Shown here: piece by piece, positions 1 to 6,050 of the stretch
Numbering within the stretch: the stretch's first letter is position 1
How the letters are laid out: the number at the start of each line of letters is the position of its first letter
Made by a program: the position numbers and the translations under genes
Assembly: GCA_035375865.1 (NCBI GenBank)
Contig: DAOSQO010000064.1
Span: 1 to 13,209, forward strand
From: BRH-c25 sp029553855
GTDB lineage: Bacteria; Bacillota; Clostridia; Lutisporales; Lutisporaceae
Reading direction: 5' to 3'
Length of the DNA: 13,209 nt
Notes under the pieces: generated by a model
Seen by the model: only the letters and a program-made list of their open reading frames with translations
Told to the model about the DNA's origin: nothing
Database searches by the model: none

Positions 1-128
1 TTGTATAGGAAAGTATAACTTTCCTATACAATAAAAACCCTTAATTTAAGTGCCCGCGCCAGAATTTTCTCGCACACTCGAAAAAGGCGCATGGGCAGCA
101 AATGCGGCGAAGCCGCCTTTGTTCTTTT
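1..128 (+). repeat. Structured intergenic repeat, copy 1 (cut by the window edge)
   Basis: The element has three hairpins in order. The first is a perfect 14-bp palindrome (1-14 with 18-31, loop ATA). The second is a long stem, TGCCCGCGCC at 51-60 with GGCGCATGGGCA at 86-97, with a 2-nt AT bulge on the 3' side; an inner 5-bp stem (65-69 with 80-84) lies within its loop. The third is a GC hairpin (GCGGC 104-108, GCCGC 112-116) followed by a T-rich tail. The same layout recurs in the same orientation at 2787-2916. Segment 32-60 differs from the other copy at 3 of 29 positions and segment 86-116 at 2 of 31. The palindrome probably extends left beyond base 1, because copy 2 has a 20-bp stem there. 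The strand is given by the T-rich end. It may be a structured RNA or a REP/MITE-like element; no coding sequence is seen in it. Confidence 0.8.
104..128 (+). terminator. GC hairpin with T-rich tail ending repeat copy 1
   Basis: GCGGC (104-108), loop GAA and GCCGC (112-116) form the core stem. CAAA (99-102) can pair with TTTG (118-121) across a T-C mismatch. The tail CTTTGTTCTTTT is T-rich but interrupted, so termination may be partial. It is the 3' hairpin of the repeat and could end a transcript of the element or of a gene upstream of the window. Confidence 0.4.
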
Positions 129-242
129 GAATTGTATTTATGACAGAAAAATGAATTATATGAATCATATATATTCTATTACAAAATATTAGTAATTGAA
201 ATATAAAATAACAATATTTCAGCAAAGATTATAAGAATAAGT

Positions 243-248
243 TATAAT
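243..248 (+). promoter_or_regulatory. Possible -10 box for the nucleoside kinase gene
   Basis: A perfect TATAAT lies 26 bases before the start codon, in very AT-rich DNA (129-274). No recognisable -35 hexamer sits 16-18 bp upstream, so this is weak. The rest of 129-274 shows only a 15-bp AT-rich palindrome (157-171) and no gene. Confidence 0.3.
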
Positions 249-274
249 AGTGTATAAAGATTGGAGGTTTAGGT

Positions 275-1939
275 ATGCAGGAAACGGTAATATTGACTTT
301 TCCCAACAATATTAAAAAAGAATACTTAAAGGGCTCAAAGCTTCAGGACATAGCAAAAGAGTTTCAGCAGGATTATAAATCAGATATAGTCGGTGCTATT
401 GTAAATAATGAACTTAAGGAATTATGGGTCAGGATTCAACATGACTGCAGCTTGAAGTTTATAGACAGAACTACTGTCTATGGAAATAGGTTTTATTCCA
501 GGAGTCTGGCTTTTCTGTTTATAATAGCTGCAAAAGAGGTTTTCGAGGGATGCAGGGTCACAGTAGAGCATTCCCTGTGCAAAGGATTTTACTGTGAGGT
601 TCATAAGGATAAGCCTCTGACTGAGGAAGATATTGCAAAGATAGAGAATAAGATGAGGGAGCTTCAAAAGATGGATATCCCCTTCGAAAAAAGAAAGATA
701 GCCAGCGAAGAGGCCATTGAGCTTTTTACAAGAACCCAACAGCCTGACAAAGTAAACCTGATAAAATACCGGAAGAAAAAATATATAAATATATACAGTT
801 GTCATGGGTACCACGACTATTTCTACGGATACATGGTGCCTTCAACAGGGTATCTTAAGGTTTTCGAATTAAAATCAAATGAACCGGGGCTTATCTTGAG
901 ATTTCCGGATAGGTCCAATCCCAATGAGCTTCCCGAATGCAAGGAGCAGAGAAAGCTTTTCGCCATATTCAGAGAATTTGAAAAATGGGGGAAGATATTG
1001 GAACTGGAGAATATCAGCCATCTGAATGATGCAATTAAAGGCGGCAGAATCAATGAGGTCATACAGGTTGCGGAAGGGCTCCATGAGAAAAAGATTGCAC
1101 AGATCGCAGATATGATTACCGACTCTGGAAACAAGAGGCTTGTGCTTATATCAGGCCCATCCTCCTCAGGCAAAACAACCTTTGCGGAACGCCTTTCAGT
1201 TCAGTTGAGAGTCAATGGTTTAAAGCCTGTGCCAATATCAATAGACAATTTTTTCAAGAATAGGGCAGATACTCCTATAGGCAAAGATGGAGAATATGAT
1301 TTTGAAACGATAGATGCAATTGATATAGCTACATTTAACGACGTCATCAAAAGGCTGATTAATGGCGAAGAGGTTGAAATGCCTATATTCAACTTCCATA
1401 CCGGGAACAGGGAATGGAAAGGCAAAAAAATGAAAATCGATAAAGAACAGGTGCTGGTTGTTGAGGGTATACACGGACTGAATGAGATTCTTACGAGGTT
1501 TATTCCCAGGGAGCAGAAGTTCAAGATTTATATAAGCGCATTGACACATCTTAGCATTGATGACCATAACAGAATCCCCACATCGGATTTAAGGCTTATC
1601 AGGCGTATTGTAAGAGATTATCAGTTCAGATCTGCTGACGCACTGTCGACAATAAAAAGGTGGGATTCTGTAAGAAGAGGCGAGGATAAATATATTTATC
1701 CTTTTCAGGAAGAAGCCGATATAATGTTCAACTCATCCCTGGTATATGAGCTGGCTATGCTAAACCAGGTTGCATTACCGCTTTTGGAGAAAATTGATAA
1801 CAAGGTCCCTGAATATATTGAGGCTAAAAGAATCAAGAAATTTTTACAGTATCTTCTGGAAGCAGATATAAATGCAATTCCTTCCAATTCGATACTGCGG
1901 GAGTTTGTCGGCAAAAGCTGCTTTCTTGAAAAAAATTGA
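275..1939 (+). CDS. Nucleoside (uridine) kinase-like protein with N-terminal TGS and ThrRS-like domains
   Basis: This protein of 554 residues probably phosphorylates a nucleoside, using NTP, in the cytoplasm. The C-terminal half is a uridine kinase/PRK-type P-loop domain: Walker A GPSSSGKT at 294-301, the IDNFF substrate-site motif at 323-327, a YDFETIDAID stretch, and VVEGIHG at 395-401. The N-terminal part resembles threonyl-tRNA synthetase: a TGS-like domain (about 1-65), then a region like the second additional (editing) domain (about 66-200). That region keeps CHGYH at 176-180 and VPSTG at 188-192 but has Arg76 and Phe80 where synthetases usually have HxxxH. The start is fixed by GGAGG at 263-267, 7 bases before ATG. 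It is a single-gene unit with a terminator at 1951. The TGS plus uridine kinase architecture is known in bacteria and Thermotoga; the true substrate and the role of the N-terminal half are not known to me. It is not a plain Udk, which is about 210 residues. Confidence 0.88.
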   Translation: MQETVILTFPNNIKKEYLKGSKLQDIAKEFQQDYKSDIVGAIVNNELKELWVRIQHDCSLKFIDRTTVYGNRFYSRSLAFLFIIAAKEVFEGCRVTVEHSLCKGFYCEVHKDKPLTEEDIAKIENKMRELQKMDIPFEKRKIASEEAIELFTRTQQPDKVNLIKYRKKKYINIYSCHGYHDYFYGYMVPSTGYLKVFELKSNEPGLILRFPDRSNPNELPECKEQRKLFAIFREFEKWGKILELENISHLNDAIKGGRINEVIQVAEGLHEKKIAQIADMITDSGNKRLVLISGPSSSGKTTFAERLSVQLRVNGLKPVPISIDNFFKNRADTPIGKDGEYDFETIDAIDIATFNDVIKRLINGEEVEMPIFNFHTGNREWKGKKMKIDKEQVLVVEGIHGLNEILTRFIPREQKFKIYISALTHLSIDDHNRIPTSDLRLIRRIVRDYQFRSADALSTIKRWDSVRRGEDKYIYPFQEEADIMFNSSLVYELAMLNQVALPLLEKIDNKVPEYIEAKRIKKFLQYLLEADINAIPSNSILREFVGKSCFLEKN

Positions 1940-1950
1940 TAAAGGACTAT

Positions 1951-1979
1951 AAGCTGCAAATAAATGCAGCTTTTTTTTT
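1951..1979 (+). terminator. Intrinsic terminator after the nucleoside kinase gene
   Basis: An 8-bp stem (AAGCTGCA 1951-1958 with TGCAGCTT 1965-1972, loop AATAAA) runs into an unbroken T run to 1979. It lies 11 bases after the kinase stop codon and separates the kinase from the lipoprotein gene. Confidence 0.88.
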
Positions 1980-2051
1980 AATAAATTAATTATTAAAGCA
2001 AAAAATATTAGTGCAAAACCAAAAATAAAAAATATGGAGGAAAGATAGCCT

Positions 2052-2741
2052 ATGAGAAGAAAAACAGTCGTAATATCAGCTTTAATATTGGTTTTTGCAC
2101 TAATGCTTACTGCCTGCGCAGTTAGAAGGCCTCTTCAGACACCGTTGCAGCCGGGGCGGAATACCGGCTTGAATTACAATTACAATGGCACGGGTACAGG
2201 AACAGGCATAGATACAGGAATCGGACCTTTCTCCCCTTATCCCAACAACAGGGGCTTTGGTATAAATGGTACAGGTAACCCAACAAATTTTGGCGGTTTC
2301 GGGGGAAGCAATTTTGGCATAGGTGGAAACAACTTCAGAAATATCGGAGGTACCAGCAATTCTCCGAATTATGGCGTAGGAACCGGTACAGCCCAATTTG
2401 ACGGGCTTGCAAGAGCTTGTGAAGCAATACCCGGTGTTGACCGGGCAACTGTTGTGGTTTCAGGAAATACGGCTTATGTAGGGGTAAATAGTAACGGAGG
2501 CGTTACAGGAAGGAATGTTGCCAATAGAACAGCAAATGACCTTACGGGTATAAGAAGACAGTGTGCCCAGAAAATAAGAGCTGCCGATCCCCGGATAAAT
2601 ACTGTATATGTCAGTGAAGATGCTAACTTTTTTGAAAGACTCAGAAGGGTAGAGAGTGGAATGAGAAATGGAACCTCTATTGATAGCTTCAGAAATGAGC
2701 TTAACGGGCTGGTAAGAAGTTTAACCCCGGAAAGGCTGTAA
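2052..2741 (+). CDS. YhcN/YlaJ-family sporulation lipoprotein
   Basis: A secreted lipoprotein of 229 residues. It opens with a basic N-end (MRRK), a hydrophobic stretch, and a lipobox LTAC with the lipidated cysteine at position 22. Residues about 40-115 are a low-complexity linker rich in Gly, Asn and Thr, with GTGTGTG-type runs. The C-terminal domain (about 116-229) matches the YhcN/YlaJ spore lipoprotein pattern: LARACEAIPGVDRATVVVSGN, a TAYVGV strand, then a helix with RRQCAQKIRAADPRINTVYVSED. Members in Bacillus are spore-membrane lipoproteins linked to germination or spore assembly; the precise role is unclear. GGAGGAAAG at 2037-2045 sits upstream of ATG. I could not find a convincing sigma-F, -E, -G or -K promoter in the 70 bp between the preceding terminator and the start. 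It appears to be monocistronic, with a strong terminator at 2760. Family assignment is good; function is inferred from the family. Confidence 0.87.
   Translation: MRRKTVVISALILVFALMLTACAVRRPLQTPLQPGRNTGLNYNYNGTGTGTGIDTGIGPFSPYPNNRGFGINGTGNPTNFGGFGGSNFGIGGNNFRNIGGTSNSPNYGVGTGTAQFDGLARACEAIPGVDRATVVVSGNTAYVGVNSNGGVTGRNVANRTANDLTGIRRQCAQKIRAADPRINTVYVSEDANFFERLRRVESGMRNGTSIDSFRNELNGLVRSLTPERL
2185..2225 (+). repeat. Imperfect short tandem repeat within the lipoprotein gene
   Basis: Imperfect 6-base units of the form GGNACA encode the GTGTGTG/GIDTGIG part of the linker. The units are degenerate and in multiples of three, so length changes would keep frame. It looks like a flexible spacer between the lipid anchor and the folded domain. 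Confidence 0.55.
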
Positions 2742-2759
2742 CAATGCCTTGAGTTCAGG

Positions 2760-2792
2760 CAGCGTTCCGCACATTTGCGGAACGCTGTTTTT
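2760..2792 (+). terminator. Intrinsic terminator after the spore lipoprotein gene
   Basis: A perfect 12-bp GC-rich stem (2760-2771 with 2776-2787, loop CATT) is followed by TTTTT at 2788-2792. Those five T bases are also the left end of the palindrome of repeat copy 2, so terminator and repeat share bases. Confidence 0.93.
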
Positions 2793-2916
2793 ATAGTATA
2801 GGAAAGCTTACTTTCCTATACTATAAAAACCCTTGATTTGAGTGCCCGTGCCATTATTTCCTCATTCTTCGGAAAAGGCACATGGGCAGCAAATGCGGCA
2901 AAGCCGCTTTTATTTT
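2787..2916 (+). repeat. Structured intergenic repeat, copy 2
   Basis: This has the same three-hairpin layout as copy 1. A perfect 20-bp palindrome (2787-2806 with 2811-2830, loop CTTA) comes first. Then TGCCCGTGCC (2843-2852) pairs with GGCACATGGGCA (2877-2888), with the same AT bulge; the inner stem is 2857-2861 with 2871-2875. A GC hairpin (2895-2899 with 2903-2907, loop AAA) with a TTTTATTTT tail comes last. Relative to copy 1, three pairs changed on both sides: T2-A30 to A2795-T2822, C57-G89 to T2849-A2880, and T68-A81 to C2860-G2872. The loop between the arms of the second stem is otherwise poorly conserved, while stems and linker are nearly identical. The function is unknown: structured RNA, terminator/processing element, or mobile palindromic unit. 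Confidence 0.85.
2895..2916 (+). terminator. GC hairpin with T-rich tail ending repeat copy 2
   Basis: GCGGC, loop AAA and GCCGC are followed by TTTTATTTT, a better U-tract than in copy 1. It could end a transcript initiated within or before the repeat. The lipoprotein gene already has a stronger terminator upstream. Confidence 0.45.
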
Positions 2917-2929
2917 GATCAAACACATA

Positions 2930-2958
2930 TTTACAGCTGATTAATAAACATATAATAT
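2930..2958 (+). promoter_or_regulatory. Possible sigma-A promoter for the LD-carboxypeptidase gene
   Basis: TTTACA at 2930-2935 (5 of 6 match to the -35 consensus) lies 15 bp before TATAAT (2951-2956), or 17 bp before the poorer TAATAT (2953-2958). The leader to the start codon would be about 120 nt. The spacing is imperfect, so confidence is modest. Confidence 0.38.
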
Positions 2959-3083
2959 AAGAATTGTCAGGGTAATTATATGTTTTGTGCTAAACAAATT
3001 ACATTAAATTCAAATGGCGCGAAACATTTTTCACGACATATATAGGAAGAGTTTTTACAAATTTATTGTGATGGGGTGTTACA

Positions 3084-4001
3084 ATGAAGGCAAAAAGGCT
3101 GAAAATTGGAGATACAATAGGAATGGTAGCCCCCGCCAGTCCATCCGATTCTTCAAAGGTTGAAAAAGCTGTAAAGTATTTAAACAATTTGGGGTATATA
3201 GTTAAGGCAGGCAAATCAGTATTCAGCAGCAGAGGATACCTGGCGGGCGGGGATGAATTGAGAGCCTTTGATATTAACAATATGTTCGAAGATGATGAGG
3301 TAAATGCTGTATTTTGTTTAAGAGGGGGCTACGGTTCGCAACGCATTTTGGACCTGATAGACTTTCAGCTTATCAGAAAAAATCCGAAAATATTTATGGG
3401 TTATAGCGATATTACCGCTTTATTGAACGCTATTTACCAAAAATGCGGCCTTATAACTTTTCATGGCCCCATGGGAGGAGACTTTGCGGGGGGCTTAGGA
3501 AAACAGACAAAAAGAGCAATGAAAAATGCGTTGGAAAGCACAGAGCCCATAGGAGAAATACCCAACCCTGAAATACCCGAAATTGTTGCAGAGGGCAAAG
3601 GAAAGGGAGCATTGGTAGGCGGTAATCTTTCCATAGTCGCAGCTTCCTTGGGTACTCCATACGAAATTAACACTCAGGGATGTGTTTTATTGCTGGAAGA
3701 TGTATTTGAGGAGCCTTACAGCGTCGATAGGATGCTGACTCAACTCAGACTGGCAGGGAAGTTTAAGGACGTATCGGGGATAATATTAGGTGACTGGGGA
3801 AACCTGGAACCTGAAGAGCCGGAGAAAAGCCTCAGTTTTGAAGAGGTTTTCAAAGATATTTTCGAAGATATAGGCAAACCCGTTATAAAAGGGTTGAAAA
3901 TAGGGCATTGCAAGCCTAATATTACAGTCCCTATTGGTGCTGAGGTATCAATAGATACGGACACTGTGACTTTATGTGTACTTGAGTCGGCGGTAAAGTA
4001 A
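3084..4001 (+). CDS. S66-family LD-carboxypeptidase / MccF-like serine peptidase
   Basis: A cytoplasmic peptidase of 305 residues, the usual length for the family. The N-terminal Rossmann-like part has KIGDTIGMVAPASP near the start and RGGYG at 80-84. The nucleophile is Ser108 in GYSDIT (106-111). The C-terminal part supplies Glu205 in LLLED and His275 in IGHCKPN, completing the Ser-Glu-His set. Family members cut an L,D bond, removing the terminal D-Ala from cytoplasmic murein tetrapeptides in cell-wall recycling (LdcA). A related branch (MccF) cleaves microcin C-type nucleotide-peptide antibiotics and gives immunity. The sequence alone does not decide between these; a housekeeping role seems likelier because no bacteriocin genes are near. 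The start is chosen from GGGG at 3073-3076 placed 7 bases before ATG. No terminator is seen after it; the trigger factor promoter follows within 20 bp. Confidence 0.87.
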   Translation: MKAKRLKIGDTIGMVAPASPSDSSKVEKAVKYLNNLGYIVKAGKSVFSSRGYLAGGDELRAFDINNMFEDDEVNAVFCLRGGYGSQRILDLIDFQLIRKNPKIFMGYSDITALLNAIYQKCGLITFHGPMGGDFAGGLGKQTKRAMKNALESTEPIGEIPNPEIPEIVAEGKGKGALVGGNLSIVAASLGTPYEINTQGCVLLLEDVFEEPYSVDRMLTQLRLAGKFKDVSGIILGDWGNLEPEEPEKSLSFEEVFKDIFEDIGKPVIKGLKIGHCKPNITVPIGAEVSIDTDTVTLCVLESAVK

Positions 4002-4020
4002 CGGAAAGGTTGAAAAAATG

Positions 4021-4048
4021 TTGATTAAGGTAACAGGTATGTTATAAT
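4021..4048 (+). promoter_or_regulatory. Sigma-A promoter for the tig-clpP-clpX operon
   Basis: TTGATT (4021-4026) lies 16 bp before a perfect TATAAT (4043-4048). The -10 is extended by TG at 4040-4041 (TGTTATAAT), which favours strong constitutive use. Transcription would start near 4055, giving a leader of about 83 nt. No CtsR direct repeat or CIRCE inverted repeat was seen near it. Confidence 0.72.
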
Positions 4049-4137
4049 ATAAAGGATTATGAGAATACCTATTATATTTACATATAAAATAGTGCAAGTC
4101 GGGAAAATGTATTATTACACAATTAAGGAGGAAACAC

Positions 4138-5424
4138 ATGTACTCAAAATTAGAAAAAGTTGAAGACAATATTGCCACATTGGAAATATCTGTTTCATCG
4201 GAAAAACTCGAAGAGGGCTTAATGAAGTCATACTTAAAGAACGTTAAGAAGTTCAACATAGCCGGATTCAGAAAAGGAAAAGCACCGAGAAAGATAATAG
4301 AGAGGCATTATGGAGAAGCTGTATTTTATGAGGATGCAATAAATATAGTCTGTCCTGAGTTATACGATGAGGCGGTCAAGGAACATAACCTAAAGCCCGT
4401 TGACCGGCCGGACATAGATATAGTTGAAATTGAAAGCGGTAAAGGTATGGTTTTCAAAGCTGTTGTTACGGTTAAACCTGAAGTTGTGCTGGGACAGTAC
4501 AAAGGAATAGAAGCAGAAAAAAAGGAGTATAATGTAACTGATGAAGATGTAAACAAAGAAATAGAGGTAATGAGGGAACAGAACGCCAGATTGATTGAAG
4601 TGACTGACAGACCGGTAAAAAACGGGGATATAACAATAATCGACTTTAAAGGTTTTGTTGACGGCAACCAGTTTGAGGGAGGCACAGCTGAGAACTACAG
4701 GCTTGAAATAGGTTCAGGGCAGTTTATACCGGGCTTTGAAGATCAGCTTATAGGGGCAGAGCTTGGCAAAGAAATAGACATCGATGTGAAATTCCCCGAG
4801 GAATATAAAAATAAAGAATTGGCGGGAAAGCCTGCGTTATTTAAAGTAACAGTCAAGGAAGTAAAGGAAAAGCAATTAACAGAAATCGATGATGAATTTG
4901 CCAAAGATGTAAGTGAATTTGACACTCTTGAGGAGCTTAAGGCAGAAATAAGAAAAAAGGGAGAGGAACATGCCAAGAGACTTGAAAATCAGCAATATGA
5001 GGATAAAATAATCAATAAAGTTGTTGAAAATGCAACCGTTGATATTCCTGAGGTGATGATTAATACTCAGGTGAATATAATGCTGAGGGATTTTGATTAC
5101 CAGCTTAGATATCAGGGTTTAAACCTTGAGGCTTATCTTGAATATGCAAAAATGGATATTGATAAGCTTAAAGAAACATATTGGGATACGGCAAAGGGCA
5201 GAGTCAAAAGTCAGCTAGTGCTTGAAAAGATTGCCGAAAACGAGGGGATTGCAGCTACAGAAGAAGATTTGAATACTGAAATCGAAAAGACAGCTAAGCG
5301 TTACGAGCAGGATTTGGAAAAATTCAAGAAAACCCTAAAAGAAGACGAAGTAACTTATATAAAAGATGGTATAATGATCCAGAAGGCAATTGACTTCCTT
5401 GTAGAAAACAGCGTGGCAAAATAA
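4138..5424 (+). CDS. tig: Trigger factor, ribosome-bound chaperone and prolyl isomerase
   Basis: It binds the ribosome exit tunnel and helps nascent chains fold, catalysing Xaa-Pro isomerisation. At 428 residues it has the normal family length. The N-terminal ribosome-docking domain (about 1-145) carries the signature GFRKGKAP at 43-50. A FKBP-type domain follows (about 150-245), with DFKGFVDGNQFEGG and the GSGQFIPGFEDQLIG stretch. The C-terminal substrate-cradling domain is rich in helices (about 260-428). AAGGAGG at 4125-4131 is well placed before ATG. It is the first gene of an operon with clpP, 27 bp downstream, and clpX, so a nascent-chain chaperone is made together with the ClpXP protease. 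This coupling is common in Firmicutes. Confidence 0.97.
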   Translation: MYSKLEKVEDNIATLEISVSSEKLEEGLMKSYLKNVKKFNIAGFRKGKAPRKIIERHYGEAVFYEDAINIVCPELYDEAVKEHNLKPVDRPDIDIVEIESGKGMVFKAVVTVKPEVVLGQYKGIEAEKKEYNVTDEDVNKEIEVMREQNARLIEVTDRPVKNGDITIIDFKGFVDGNQFEGGTAENYRLEIGSGQFIPGFEDQLIGAELGKEIDIDVKFPEEYKNKELAGKPALFKVTVKEVKEKQLTEIDDEFAKDVSEFDTLEELKAEIRKKGEEHAKRLENQQYEDKIINKVVENATVDIPEVMINTQVNIMLRDFDYQLRYQGLNLEAYLEYAKMDIDKLKETYWDTAKGRVKSQLVLEKIAENEGIAATEEDLNTEIEKTAKRYEQDLEKFKKTLKEDEVTYIKDGIMIQKAIDFLVENSVAK

Positions 5425-5451
5425 CTTATTTTCATTGAAAGGGAGGATTTT

Positions 5452-6036
5452 ATGAGTTTGGTGCCTATTGTTGTTGAGCAGACCAACAGGGGAGAACGCT
5501 CTTACGATATCTATTCAAGACTTTTGAAGGACAGGATAGTCTTCCTGGGTGACGAAGTCAATGATATTACCGCAAGTCTGATTGTTGCACAGCTTTTGTT
5601 TCTTGAAGCTGATGATCCGGACAAGGACATAAGCTTTTATATTAACAGTCCGGGGGGATCAATCACGTCAGGCCTGGCTATATATGACACAATGCAATAT
5701 ATTAAACCGGATGTTTCTACTATATGTATAGGGATGGCGGCAAGTATGGGAGCATTCCTGCTTGCAGCCGGGACAAAAGGAAAGAGATTTTGTCTTCCGA
5801 ACAGTGAGGTTATGATTCACCAGCCCTCAGGGGGAGCACAAGGTAAAGCGACCGATGTCGGCATATATGCTGAAAGGCTTATAAGGACCAGGAAAAGGTT
5901 AAACGAGATACTTAGCGATAAAACAGGACAACCGATAGAAAAAATCGAAAAAGATGTTGAAAGGGATTATTTCATGTCAGCAGAGGAAGCAAAGGAATAT
6001 GGACTTGTAGATGATATTCTTGTTAAAAGAAGGTAA
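5452..6036 (+). CDS. clpP: ClpP, proteolytic subunit of the ATP-dependent Clp protease
   Basis: A serine peptidase of 194 residues that forms a 14-subunit barrel and degrades proteins fed to it by Clp ATPases such as ClpX. The catalytic triad is complete and at the standard positions: Ser98 in GMAASMGA, His123 in MIHQPSGG, and Asp172 in RDYFMS. The N-terminal segment MSLVPIVVEQTNRGERSYDIYSRLL is typical; in relatives a few residues are removed by self-processing. GGGAGGA at 5441-5447 lies just before the ATG. It sits between tig and clpX with short gaps (27 and 14 bp), so it is almost surely cotranscribed and made in proportion to ClpX. In Bacillus clpP is located apart from clpX; the linked order here is the common clostridial form. 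Confidence 0.98.
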   Translation: MSLVPIVVEQTNRGERSYDIYSRLLKDRIVFLGDEVNDITASLIVAQLLFLEADDPDKDISFYINSPGGSITSGLAIYDTMQYIKPDVSTICIGMAASMGAFLLAAGTKGKRFCLPNSEVMIHQPSGGAQGKATDVGIYAERLIRTRKRLNEILSDKTGQPIEKIEKDVERDYFMSAEEAKEYGLVDDILVKRR

Positions 6037-6050
6037 AGTGGGGTGAAAAA

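Larger units (their letters stand above)
2742..3083. other. 342-bp intergenic region between the lipoprotein and LD-carboxypeptidase genes
   Basis: The stretch holds, in order, the lipoprotein terminator (2760-2792), repeat copy 2 (2787-2916), a possible promoter (2930-2958) and about 120 bp of AT-rich leader before the next start codon. I see no credible small gene on either strand and no known riboswitch fold. Confidence 0.7.

Noticed and set aside
61..84. CodY-like AATTTTCT stretch in repeat copy 1
   Set aside because: Only half of the CodY consensus matches and the segment is part of an inner hairpin that differs in copy 2.
157..171. 15-bp palindrome TATATGA-A-TCATATA before the kinase gene
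   Set aside because: Entirely AT-rich and isolated in AT-rich DNA; no second copy or known regulator match, so chance is likely.
2787..2916. Repeat copy 2 as a known riboswitch (such as c-di-GMP, preQ1 or fluoride) controlling the peptidase gene
   Set aside because: Conserved cores of those classes were not recognised, there is no convincing promoter before it, and the other copy lies before an unrelated gene.
4035..4070. AGGTAT...ATACCT inverted repeat around the tig -10 box
   Set aside because: Six-bp arms with a 24-bp spacer, not seen elsewhere in the window; not strong enough to call an operator.
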